From Auxenochlorella pyrenoidosa (taxonomy: Eukaryota; Chlorophyta; Trebouxiophyceae; Chlorellales; Chlorellaceae), in assembly GCA_001430745.1 (NCBI GenBank), contig KQ481962.1:565427-582941 (forward strand): a DNA stretch of 17,515 bases, written 5' to 3'. The number at the start of each line of letters is the position of its first letter. Position 1 is the stretch's first letter. A program made the position numbers and the translations under genes. The notes beneath the pieces are model-generated. The model did not search any database, was not told the origin of the DNA, and saw only the letters and a program-made list of their open reading frames with translations. Positions 1-14,184 of this stretch are shown here, one piece after another.

Positions 1-42
1 ACACACACACCCGCCACCACCACCCCTGCTGCGCCCGCTCAC

Positions 43-2755
43 ATGGGGCCCACACCGCCGGGGACGGGCGTGATCTGGCTCGCCTTCTCGGCCGCCTCTG
101 CAAAGTCGACGTCGCCCACCAGGCGGTAGCCGCGCTTGGCCGAGGGGTCCTGCGGGCCGCGAGGGAGGGGCAGCGAGGAGCGGTTGGCGCGCAGGGCACA
201 CTCATGAGCACAGGTGTGAGGCGAGGCTGCCTCCGCCAGGGCCAGTGCACACACACCCACACCCACACACCCATCCCATCCCAGCCCAGGGCGGAGGGCA
301 CCAGGGGTGCACGCAGCCGGCCCCCGGCGGGCGCTCACGTCCACCGCGTTGATGCCGACATCGATGACTGCGGCGCCGGGCTTCACCCAGTCGCCCGCCA
401 CCATCTCGGCGCGGCCGCAGGCAGCAATGATGATGTCAGCCTGCAGGGGCAGAAAGGCAGCAGCAGTGGAGAGGGCAGCGGTGGGCGGTGGGCAGAGGGC
501 CAGGCGGGGCAGCTTGGCCTGGCGCCTGGCGAGTGCGAACTCACATAGAGCGCTCGGGATCAACCGCCCCCCAACCTTACTGGCGCTGCGCAGCATTGGG
601 CTCCAGTTGGGCAATCGCCACATGGCCTGCCCAAGCAGCACCCCCCCCAAGCTGTGGCCGCCCCATGGGCAGGCCGCCCCGGCGAAACCCCCAAGCCTTT
701 GCCCCCCAACAGGCCGCCCTCGGGGAGCGCCCCCGGCTGCCCACCTCGGCGCAGATCTTCTGGGCATCGGGGGTGCGCGAGTGGATCACGGTGACGGTGG
801 CGTCCTCACGCTGCAGCAGCAGCGCCGCGGGCATGCCCACGATGTTGGACCGCCCCACCACCGCGGCGCGCTTGCCGGCCATCTGCACGCCCGACCGCTT
901 GAGCAGCTCCAGGCAGCCCTTGGGGGTGCAGGGCACGAAGACCGGGTCGCGGCCGCGCATGGCCAGGGCGCCGATGTTCAGCGGGTGGAAGCCGTCCACA
1001 TCCTGCGGCGCCACCCATTGGAGGGGAGAAAAGGGGGGCAGAGAGGGGGCACGTGAGCCCATTACCCCCACAGATGCCCGCCCCTCGTGCTTGTGAGCCC
1101 CCACACACATGAAGAACCCACGCTTGCCCACCCCCTCACGCCCACGCACATGCCCACGCACCGCCACACCCCCCCCCGGCCCCGCACCTTCTCGATGGAG
1201 ATGGCATCGAGCACGCGCTGCTCATCAATGTGCTTGGGCAGCGGCAGCTGCACCAGGATGCCGTGCACGCTGGGGTCGGCGTTGTAGTCGGCCACCACCT
1301 GCAGGGGAGGGGGGGTGGTCGACCGTGGGTTGCGCTCAGGGTGAGTCGGAGAGGGGCAGTGCAACGAATGGAGAGTGTTGCAGAGGGGGCGCGCGTGCGG
1401 CGTGGCCATCGGGGGCAGCGGCTGTTGTACTTTGGCGCTGCAGCAGGCAGCGGCAGTGCGCTGCTCCGCAGCCCCTGCTCGCCCTGCCGGCCCCCCCAGC
1501 GCTGCCGCCGCCCTGCCGGGCGCCCCCCGCACCTTGAGCAGCTCCTCCTCGCTCACGGTGTCGGGCAGGTCGGTGCCAAAGCTGGCGATGCCCACCTGCA
1601 GAGGTGCAGGGCAGGGGCGCACGTCGTCAGGGCGGGAGGGGGTTGTTGGGCAGGCAGGGCTGGATGCTCTGAGTGCCGGGCCCGCAGTGCTGGCCTGGGC
1701 GAGTGACCAGCTCGCCGAAGCTGCCTCCGCCCACGCCCCGCTTGCTTTGGCCGGGGGGCCAGCGCCCCACCCAGCTTGATGTGGCCCTGGCCCCCTGCAC
1801 TGCCTGCCACCAGAGGAAAGCCCACCAGGGCGCATGCGTGCGCACCTCCTCGCACGCCTTCTTCTTGTTGCGCACATACGTCTGCGAGTCCTTGCGCTCA
1901 CCCACCAGCACCACCGCCAGGCCGGGGGTCTGTGACAGCAAGGGGGGAGAGGGGGGGCCGCGCAGCTGGGCAGGTGGAGCGGCTGGGCCGGGCACCTGGG
2001 AGGCAGGCGCCAGCTGTGCTCTCCTCGGCGGATGCGTCTATGCTGCAGCGCATGCGCGCATGCGGTCACTGCTGTGCTGGACCACCCCGCAACGCTCCCA
2101 GCGACAAGCAAGCGCAGCCCACGAGTGTTGGAATCTGGCGGCGCTGCGGCCGAGCATGCCCGGCCCCAGGCCGGCATCGTCGAAATCATGCATCATGTTT
2201 GGCTCCACTGCCACACCAGGGCCTGTGCTGCTGTGGTGGGCCGTCAAATCGTGCCCAGCCTGGGGCGCGCCACCCACCTTGCCATACTTCTGCTGCAGCT
2301 CGTCCACCTCAGCCTTCAGCTCCCGCCGGATCTCCTCGGCGATGGCCTTGCCGTCAATCAGCTCTGTTGCATGGTGGGGAGGACGGGAGGTGAGGGCGGG
2401 GGTGCAGCGGGCGAGGCAGATGGGGTCGCCCATAGCAGGCCGGGGTGGCTGGTCGTGCAAGGGGCATGCAGCACAACCCTATGCCGGCACAGGGCTGACT
2501 GCTGCCGACAGTGATCGCAAGCGGGTGAGGACCTGTCTGTGTGTTGCATCATATTGCCACCGGCCACAGCCAGCAGTAGGTCAGCGTGCACTCACTTGCA
2601 GACATGGCGATGGTCATCAAGCGGCGGGTGGCGGCGCGGCGCTGCTGGCGGACGCCCCGAACAGCGGGACGGGGGGCAAATGCCACTGGGCCCTGCACCT
2701 GCTTGCTGGGTGCCTGGGGAAGCAGCACTGCGCGGCTGGTGAGCGCCACAGCCAT
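43..2755 (-). CDS. FOLD: Bifunctional methylenetetrahydrofolate dehydrogenase / methenyltetrahydrofolate cyclohydrolase, 3' end outside window
   Basis: This enzyme oxidises 5,10-methylene-THF to methenyl-THF with NADP and hydrolyses it to 10-formyl-THF. Exons, in coding order: 2755-2596, 2363-2278, 1929-1846, 1595-1533, 1298-1188, 1002-745, 440-339, 149-43. All eight donors are GT, all acceptors AG, and phases agree throughout. Exon 1 (residues 1-53) is Arg/Ala-rich with almost no acidic residues, typical of a plastid or mitochondrial leader. The catalytic domain begins at [12 protein letters not shown] (55). Visible motifs are the Y-x3-K catalytic motif (Y100, K104) in [33 protein letters not shown] spanning the exon 5/6 junction, the NADP-binding segment [11 protein letters not shown] (216-226), and PGGVGPM at the end. 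The last visible exon stops two bases into the Met codon at a GTGAGC donor, so the final exon(s) lie beyond base 1. The start is the first ATG in frame. Family identity is certain; the targeting compartment is inferred. Confidence 0.95.
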
Positions 2756-3091
2756 TAGCGAGCGAGCTGGGGCTTGAGGGCTTGAACGGATGGCTAGCTT
2801 GCCTCCGATGCCAGCAGGACCGATGATGAAAGAGGGTGGGGTAGTCCATGCATGAAGGCCTGAGTGGCGGCGAGCGTGAAATGCTGTCGAGTGAGCCCTC
2901 GGGCAATTCGCTTGTTCTTGCTGCATTTCTGATTGCCAACTATATTTCCTGATCGCATCGAAGGCTCTATAGTGCACCAGGCCTCCCGAACGCGACAGTG
3001 GGCAGGCAGCCAGCCTCCAGGCGGCGTCCTAGGCTGCTGCACAGTGCGAACAGAGAGTGCAGTCGACACAGAACCCTGTGACAGCGCCGCC
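2756..3091. promoter_or_regulatory. Shared intergenic region between FolD (minus) and ELP3 (plus), candidate bidirectional promoter
   Basis: The 336 bases separating the two start codons must hold both 5' UTRs and both promoters unless distant 5' exons exist. It is less GC-rich than the surrounding coding DNA. A TATA-like TATATTT lies at 2941-2947 on the plus strand, about 145 bases before the ELP3 ATG. I saw no convincing coding potential. The promoter role is inferred from geometry only. Confidence 0.45.
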
Positions 3092-8497
<5,406 letters not shown>

Positions 8498-8856
8498 CGC
8501 CGCGGCAGGTGGCTGCCCCCAGGGCTTGGCCCACCTCCCCCTGCCATGTACCATAGAAGTGTCGTTACCCTGCCCCCGACTCATTTTCCCTTGTTTGTTC
8601 TTTTCGTGCATATGCAATGCACCATTGAGACGTACCAGAGCTGCTCAGTCCCTCTCCCTCCCATTCCATTTGCCTCCATCCTCGTCACCTTGAGTTGGCC
8701 CTTGAGCCCTTGCAGCACACGCTCGCATGCCTGTGGTTGCAACATAAGCAGACGCTTTCTCTGTTGTGAAGGGCGAGTGACATGTGTGAGAGACAGCAGA
8801 GGTGGCATGGCTGCAGGCTCCCCACCCAGCACGACCGGAGGCATGGCAGGCTGGGC
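8498..8856. other. Convergent intergenic region between ELP3 and the phosphatase gene
   Basis: The 359 bases between the two stop codons must contain both 3' UTRs and polyadenylation sites. I saw no TGTAA element (the chlorophyte poly(A) signal) on either strand. A T-rich patch lies at about 8581-8608. There is no convincing gene. Confidence 0.7.
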
Positions 8857-10398
8857 TCAGCCAGCAGTGCTGCCTCCAAAGGCGCTCGCCAGGGCACCCA
8901 CCCCCTGCAGGTGGTCTGCCTCGCCCCATTGCACCACTGCCCAAGTCGCCTGACGCCGCTGCCGGCAGGAGTGCCCTCTGGCCGGCCCGTCCCCGAGAGC
9001 CGCCTGCCCTGCTTGCCGCTGGCAGTCCTGGGGCTGTTCCTGGGCTGTTGCTGCTAGCGCCTGCTCTGCTGCTGCTGCTCCTGCTGGTCTACCTCCTCCT
9101 CTTCCTAGTCCTGCTGCATCTATGCGGATGGTGTTGATGGCTGCATTCACATTCCTGCCGCAGAGGTGTTGCCCCGTTGCACGCCTGCAAGCGGGCACGG
9201 GCAGCCGGGGCTCAGCCTTCGCTGCTGCTCAACAGCCCCAAGCAACGCTTGCCAGCGCGAGCACAGCATGCAGCTGCAGCCCGCGTCGGTGTCACGAGCG
9301 CTGGTTTCCAAACACTGTATTTTGTGCACTGAAGCTCCTCGTTTTTTCGTCGACAGCCAAGGTGCTGCAATGCGGCTCAGAGCAGGTGCCCCCAGGCGGG
9401 TCGCCTTGCCTGTAGGCCGCCGACAAGAAGCCTCCATGGGTGACCACCAGCAGGCGCTGCCCAGGGTGCCGGGCCGCCAGCTCCTCCAGCGCCTGCTCCG
9501 CCCTGGCCTCCAGCTGCTCCAGGCTCTCCAGGCCTCCCTGGGTGGGGGCCGGGGGGGAGGGAGGGCGTGTGTTCCCAGGGCCCCGGCCTTGGAGAAAAGA
9601 GGCGCAGAGGGCGCGACAGGCGGCACGCACCGGCAGCCATGGGCCCTCCCTGGTGGATGCAGCCCAGGCGGTGGCCATGGTGGTTCGGAATGGGCTGCCG
9701 CACCAAGTGCAAAATGCACAACAAGCGGGCGGGCCGCCTGGGCTGTGCCGCTCACTGCGATGCATGGGCCGACGGACTCTGCCAGCGCTCGGTACGCCTC
9801 TGGCTGCTGCTCCGCAGCCTGCGCCCGCGTCAGGCCCTGCAGCACCCCAAGGTGCCGCTCCCGCAGCCGGGGTTCCAGCCGCACAGCTGCACCTGCTAGC
9901 GCCCCTGCACTATCGACGGCTGCTGCGGCACAGGCGCTGCCAGAAGGGCTCCTCGCCAGGGCGGCTGCCACAATCTCGGCTGTTTCGGTGGCACGCAGCA
10001 AGTCGGAGGAGTAGAGGCTGTCGAAGCGCATGTGCTGCAGCCGGGCGGCCATCACCGCTGCCTGCTGTCGACCCCGCTCCGTCAGGCCCGGGCCAGGCAT
10101 CAGCTGGCCCTGCAGCCGCTGCTCCACGTTCCATTGCGTCTCCCCATGACGTACAAGCACAATCTGCGATCAGCAATGCAGAGATGTGAGAACTGTGAGA
10201 TTGACGGCAGCGGCGGTGTAGCAGCGGCACAGGTGGAGGCCGACCAGCACTTCTTCGCGGCTGTGACACAGCTGACGGCCGACTCCATTTCATGCCATCG
10301 TTGAATCTTACCTCGCACGCAGCCTCCGTCAGCCTGGCCAGCAACTTTGCGGAACGCTGCTTGTCCTGCAGCGCCCGGCGCTCTGCTCTGCTGGACAT
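8857..10398 (-). CDS. Histidine phosphatase superfamily (phosphoglycerate-mutase-like) protein, complete, 4 exons
   Basis: Branch-1 histidine phosphatases transfer phosphate through a catalytic histidine. The substrate cannot be told from sequence; the closest resemblance I recognise is the plant At3g50520-type family. Exons, in coding order: 10398-10312, 10163-9756, 9537-9410, 9184-8857, giving 316 aa. The catalytic motif LVRHGETQWN holds His35. Further motifs are SSDLLRATETAE, the acid/base Glu131 in LRERHLGVLQG, and VVTHGG with His199. The C-terminal block WAVVQWGEADHL matches the family's WG.V.HL ending and fixes the last exon. Intron 3 is GC-AG. The N-terminal 29 aa are basic and helical, without a clear targeting signal. 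The protein is longer than the roughly 230 aa plant form, largely through an Ala/Gln-rich stretch near residues 231-286. The start is the first ATG in frame with exon 2. Confidence 0.88.
9185..9409 (-). other. GC-AG intron (phosphatase intron 3)
   Basis: On the minus strand the donor reads TACAG|GCAAGG and the acceptor TTGCAG|GCG, behind a good pyrimidine tract. Splicing joins GGFLSAAYR-RATGQ and leads to the conserved C-terminal block. Reading through instead ends at a stop at 9292 and loses that block. Confidence 0.83.
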
Positions 10399-10726
10399 AT
10401 GATGTGAAGGATCGCTCAACACGCCATCGGGTCACTGGGTTCAGCTCGTCTGGCAATGTTTGGCGGTGCGCTGCCTGCGCTGGGCCGCCGCTGCTGTGAC
10501 AATGCCCGCGCTGCTGGCGACGCAATCTGCAGGTAGGCCATGCCAAAGTATGGGACACAACAGCATTTCGGAAACAGATCGCAGCTTTAAAGCCGCAGTC
10601 AGCAAAACCCTGCATCATTGTATTATGGGAGGCAGCTGGCAGCCAGGCTGGCAGCAGCAGGGGAAGGGAAGTCGGCACCTGCACCCGCATCTGTGTTTCC
10701 CTGCCTTCCTCACAATTTCTGCCAGA
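10399..10726. promoter_or_regulatory. Shared region between phosphatase (minus) and aldo/keto reductase (plus) genes, candidate bidirectional promoter
   Basis: The phosphatase ATG (10398) and the recognised reductase ATG (10727) are divergent. A possible upstream reductase exon at 10456-10532 would leave only 57 bases between start codons; without it there are 328. No TATA box stands out. The role is inferred from the arrangement. Confidence 0.4.
10456..10532 (+). other. Possible 5' exon of the aldo/keto reductase (N-terminal extension or 5' UTR exon)
   Basis: An ATG at 10456 opens a 25-codon frame that ends at a strong donor, CTGCAG|GTAGGC. Joining it to the acceptor TGCCAG at 10725 makes AG|A (Arg) followed by the ATG at 10727, in frame with the reductase. 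The extra 26 residues contain four Arg and could be a targeting leader. The segment could equally be untranslated. Confidence 0.4.
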
Positions 10727-13700
10727 ATGACGGGCATCACCCAGAACGGTGTTATGGCGCCCACGGCACCCGTGTTCCCTGCTGCAGCGCGCATGCCTGT
10801 AGTTGGGCTGGGCACCTGGACGCAGAAGAAGCCTGGGGAGGTCCGCGATGCCGTTGAGATGGCTATCAGGTGCACTGGAGGCAGGAGGGCAGGGCTGGCG
10901 GCGGGGGATCAGAAGACCGAGGCGGTCAGGGTGCACAAGCGGTGGTAGCAGCGGCCAGGGCGGCTGGGGTGGAAAACGCAGGGGTCTGGCGCTGCCTGAG
11001 CAAACCAGCTTCTGTCTGCCTTCCCTCTCTCCGCTGCTGCAGGCTGGGCTACCGGCACATTGACTGCGCAGCAGAGGTGAGAATATCTGGGATGATCACA
11101 GCAATGAGGGCTGCGCAGCGGGTAGCGTGTGGGGCGGGCAATGCCGGCCTGCCCATGAATTGATGGTCAATGGCCCCCGGTTGCAAGCCCACCTTGGCTG
11201 GCCTGCCCCCCCCCCCCGCCCCGATGGCCTTACCTGGCACAGTATGGAAACGAGGAGGAGGTGGGCGCTGGACTAGCTGCCGTGCTCAAGGATGGCATTG
11301 TGCGGCGGGAGGGTGAGGCACGCTATCGCTGCGCACAGCTGGGCACCGACCAGGGCCCCCGACCCCATGCCATGCCGGCACATGCAGCAGAGGGCATGCA
11401 GCAGCAAATGCGCCCACCCAGACAAGCTTTCCTACAACCTCAACTGTCACACGCTGCGGGTCTCCCGCAGAGTTGTGGGTGACAACCAAACTGGACAACC
11501 CCGACCACGCCCCAGAGCGAGTGGAGGCGGCCTGCAGGTGATGCCAGCCCCCGACAACTGCCAAGTGCTTTGAGCGGCCTGGCCACCTGCTGCATTGCTG
11601 ATCCGAGAGACCCGAGCAGGCGTGCACCTGCAGCTTGCTCGAGCGCTGCTCGTCACCTCGACCAGTACCCTGCTCTGCATGCCTGCGAGATGCCCCACGC
11701 TCCTATGCCAGCGCCGTGTTAGCTGCCCTGCAGCCTGGCCCTTATTGGCTCCTGGCGCCCCTCTTGACAGCCGCGAGTGAATACTCAATCAACAAAGATT
11801 TGCCTGGAGCAGTCTCCCGTGCACTTGCCCACCCCAGCTGGGCATAGCCCCTACCTGCTGCAGGGAGTCGCTGGGCCGGCTGGGCCTCTCCTACCTGGAC
11901 CTCTTCCTTATCCACTGGCCCTGGAACGGCAGGCCGCAGGCGGTGCTTGATCCCCCGCTGGAGCAGACCTGGGGCGCCATGGAGGGGCTGGTGCGCAAGG
12001 GGCTGGCCAGGTGGGGCGCGAGGCAGTTGCCTGGCCCAGCCCTGGCAGCGCCTGGCGCTCAGCACACGATGTCTGCTTGTGTGGGCAGGAGGGCTGGCCA
12101 AGTATGGTGCAACCATGGACTCGCCATTACTGCTGCAAGCTCTCCAGGTGCACCGTCCGCCGCATCTGTTCTTGCCCTCTTTTGCAAGCCTGCGCCAGGC
12201 AGGCGCACTGCCCCGCCCGACCAACCTGCAGAGCCATCGGGGTGAGCAATATGTCTGCGAAGAAGCTGGAGCGCTTGCTGGCCGGGGCTGCCATCCGCCC
12301 CGCAGTCAACCAGGCAAGCCATGCGTGCCCTGCCCTGCCTCCTCCGTGCACCCCGCTGGCGGTGGCCTGCTTCCCATTTGTGCACATGAGACCTGTTTTG
12401 GCTGCCACGCACCTGGCCTGCAACAGCCCCCAGCAAGCCTGGTTCGCTGCCTGCTGGCAGTTAGGCTGATTGAGCGCACCCTGCTTGCAGCAACCATTGG
12501 TCAAGGCTCCAACTGCCGAGCCCTGGCTCAACAACCCTGCCTGTGGCACAGGTGGAGGCCCACCCCTACTGGCGCAACCAGGAGCTAGTTGACTGGTGCA
12601 GGGCAAGTGGGGTGTGGAGAGGCGGGCCCGCAGGGAGGCAGGGCAGGGTGGTCGGTGCGGCGCCGCTTGAGGCAGCCTGCCCTTGCGTCCCAGCGCCTCG
12701 GCAAGCTGATCCAGCAGCAGGCTGACGCGGGAGGCCAGCTCAGCCTGAAGCGCTGCTCCCAGGGGTATGCCCCCTGCAGGAGCGCGGCATCCTGGTGACC
12801 GCCTACAGCCCGCTGGGCTCCCCACACACCCAGGGCTACTTCAGGCGAGGGGAAGATGTGCCGCTGCTCATGCAGGCGCGCTACCTGGGTGGCCCGCGGG
12901 CCCTGGGGGCCAGCAGCGCATGGCCCCTGGCTGTGCGTGTCAGTGCAGCACGGCGGGCAGCGTGTGTGTGCCTGCTGGCCTCCCTGCCTGCTCCTCCAGC
13001 GCCAGGGGTGCTGCGCATCCTTGGAGGCAACTACTGTGTGCGTGCGTGCAGGACGAGACCCTGAAGCGGGTGGCCGAGAAGCACCACAAGACGCCGGCTG
13101 ACATCCTCGTCAGGTGGGGCGCCGCTGGGTGGGGTGGGTGGGCGAACTGCACAGGCAGACTGCGGCCCTGCCATCCAGCTGTCCAACTCCCCAGGGAGCA
13201 CCGCTGGTGCTCACCAACTTGCGCGCGGACTACAGCCCTACCATCCAGCTGTCCAACTCCCCGGGGAGCACGACCATTGCTCACCAACTTGCGCTGCCCC
13301 TGCGGCGCACGCCCTTGTCCGTGCCGTCCCGCCTGCAGCTGGGCTGTGCAGCGGGGCACCTGCCTGCCAAAGTCCACCAAGGAGGGCCACCTGAGGTGGG
13401 AGGGGGGCCTCGGGCTGGCGACCGCATTTGTGCAGCCCTAGGCACAGGCAGGAGGAGCAGCGGGCAGGCCAGGTGGCACACAACATCGCCAGCTGCCAGC
13501 CTTCTGCAAAATTTTGCCGTCTGCAGGTCGCAGGCAGGCATGACTGCTTTGCCAATGCTTGGCGGGTGAGCTGGGGGTGTGGCTCACGGGGGCTGTGTTC
13601 CTGCCTCCCGGGCGTGCAGGTCCAACCTGGAGGCAGCCAGCTGGCGCCTGCCCGAGGAAGACTTTGCGGCGCTCTCCGCGCTGCCCAAGCAGTACAGGCA

Positions 13701-13967
13701 GGCCCTTGCGGGGGGCTCCGCGCCACTGGCCCACTGGCAGCTGCACAGCACGCTCGTGCCTGCCGGTGCAGCGCTGCCCCTGGCGCCGCCTGGGCTGCAG
13801 ACTCGGCGCCTAGTGTCCCGCTCCGCCCCGCCCCTGCCGGCTGCAGGATGCTGGATGGCGCGTGGTGTGTGTCCCCCGAGGGGCCTTACCGGTCCCTGGA
13901 GGAGCTGTGGGACACGGAGCACGAGCGGGGGACCAGCAACGTGAGGGGCAAGGAGCGCGGCAGCTGA
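10727..13967 (+). CDS. Aldo/keto reductase, complete, 12 exons
   Basis: Aldo/keto reductases reduce carbonyls with NADPH in a TIM barrel; the substrate here is unknown. Exons: 10727-10869, 11043-11076, 11243-11312, 11471-11537, 11864-12010, 12232-12313, 12552-12602, 12780-12875, 13052-13113, 13339-13395, 13620-13697, 13847-13967, giving 335 aa. The catalytic tetrad is complete: Asp55 and Tyr60 in YRHIDCAAEYGNE, Lys89 in VTTKL, and His122 in LIHWP. Other family blocks are VGLGTW, AIGVSN, VNQVEAHPYW, TAYSPLGSP and the cofactor-binding LPKST. The C-terminus MLDGAWCVSPEGPY with LEELWD resembles plant and algal members of the aldose/aldehyde reductase type. The introns after exons 6, 7, 8 and 11 appear to be GC-AG. 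The ATG chosen is the first in the exon encoding the barrel; an upstream exon at 10456 may extend it by 26 aa. Confidence 0.93.
11538..11863 (+). other. Aldo/keto reductase intron 4 (GT-AG, 326 bases)
   Basis: Donor TGCAG|GTGATG and acceptor CTGCAG|GGAG join VEAACR-ESLGRLGL. I saw no internal gene. Confidence 0.83.
12314..12551 (+). other. GC-AG intron (aldo/keto reductase intron 6)
   Basis: The donor reads CAG|GCAAGC and the acceptor GGCACAG|GTGG. The joined PAVNQ-VEAHPYW is the ungapped family motif, with the boundary between Gln and Val. Confidence 0.88.
12603..12779 (+). other. GC-AG intron (aldo/keto reductase intron 7)
   Basis: The donor reads AGG|GCAAGT and the acceptor CTGCAG|GAG. 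The join DWCR-ERGILVTAYSP has the family length (C-x3-G-I). A GT donor at 12612 is nine bases downstream and in frame, and would add three residues (ASG). Confidence 0.78.
12876..13051 (+). other. GC-AG intron (aldo/keto reductase intron 8)
   Basis: The donor reads CAG|GCGCGC and the acceptor GTGCAG|GAC, joining VPLLMQ-DETLKRVAEKH. A GT at 12867 after GAAGAT would also keep phase, but it would delete VPLLMQ, which fits the family. This is the weakest donor of the set. Confidence 0.7.
13158..13293 (+). repeat. Tandem duplication, two copies of a 70-base unit, inside an aldo/keto reductase intron
   Basis: Copy 1 (13158-13223) and copy 2 (13228-13293) share the segment CCATCCAGCTGTCCAACTCC, then a GGGGAGCA-like stretch and CTCACCAACTTGCG, with a few mismatches. 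They are spaced exactly 70 bases apart. Both lie within intron 9 (13114-13338), so they do not alter the protein. Confidence 0.9.
13698..13846 (+). other. GC-AG intron (aldo/keto reductase intron 11)
   Basis: The donor reads TACAG|GCAGGC and the acceptor CTGCAG|GATG. It rejoins LPKQYR-MLDGAW, equivalent to the YRMVDG segment of plant reductases. Confidence 0.85.
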
Positions 13968-14184
13968 GGAGCCCGGGCGCGCAAGATGGCGGCCTCTGAA
14001 ACAGGCTCAGCCACTCCCTGGTTGCCTCTGCCTGCCCTCCTTGGCCCAGCTCTGCCCTTGACCATGCATCGCGCCCTTGATTCAGCAACACAACAAGAGA
14101 TTTGCAGTTCTGCCGGGTTTGCGGCACAGGGGTCGTTGCAGGGGAGGTGATGGCAACAGAACGCGCAGCTGCCCGGGAAGAGGC
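13968..14184. other. Convergent intergenic region between the reductase and the HUA2-like gene
   Basis: These 217 bases between the two stop codons must hold both 3' UTRs. No TGTAA element is present on either strand, and no stem-loop or gene was noticed. Confidence 0.7.

Noticed and set aside
247..282. AC/CCCA-rich stretch as a telomere-like or CRISPR repeat
   Set aside because: It is a short irregular simple repeat inside a FolD intron, without regular units or spacers.
1673..2758. Long plus-strand open frame (361 codons) opposite FolD
   Set aside because: It runs antisense across FolD exons and introns, has no family resemblance, and long stop-free frames are expected at this GC content.
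9292..9409. C-terminus of the phosphatase read straight through to the stop at 9292
   Set aside because: It ends without the conserved W-G-x3-HL block, which is found intact in the next exon once a GC-AG intron is removed.
13158..13293. Tandem repeat as a duplicated exon of the reductase
   Set aside because: Neither copy encodes reductase sequence in any frame, and the flanking exons join correctly without it.
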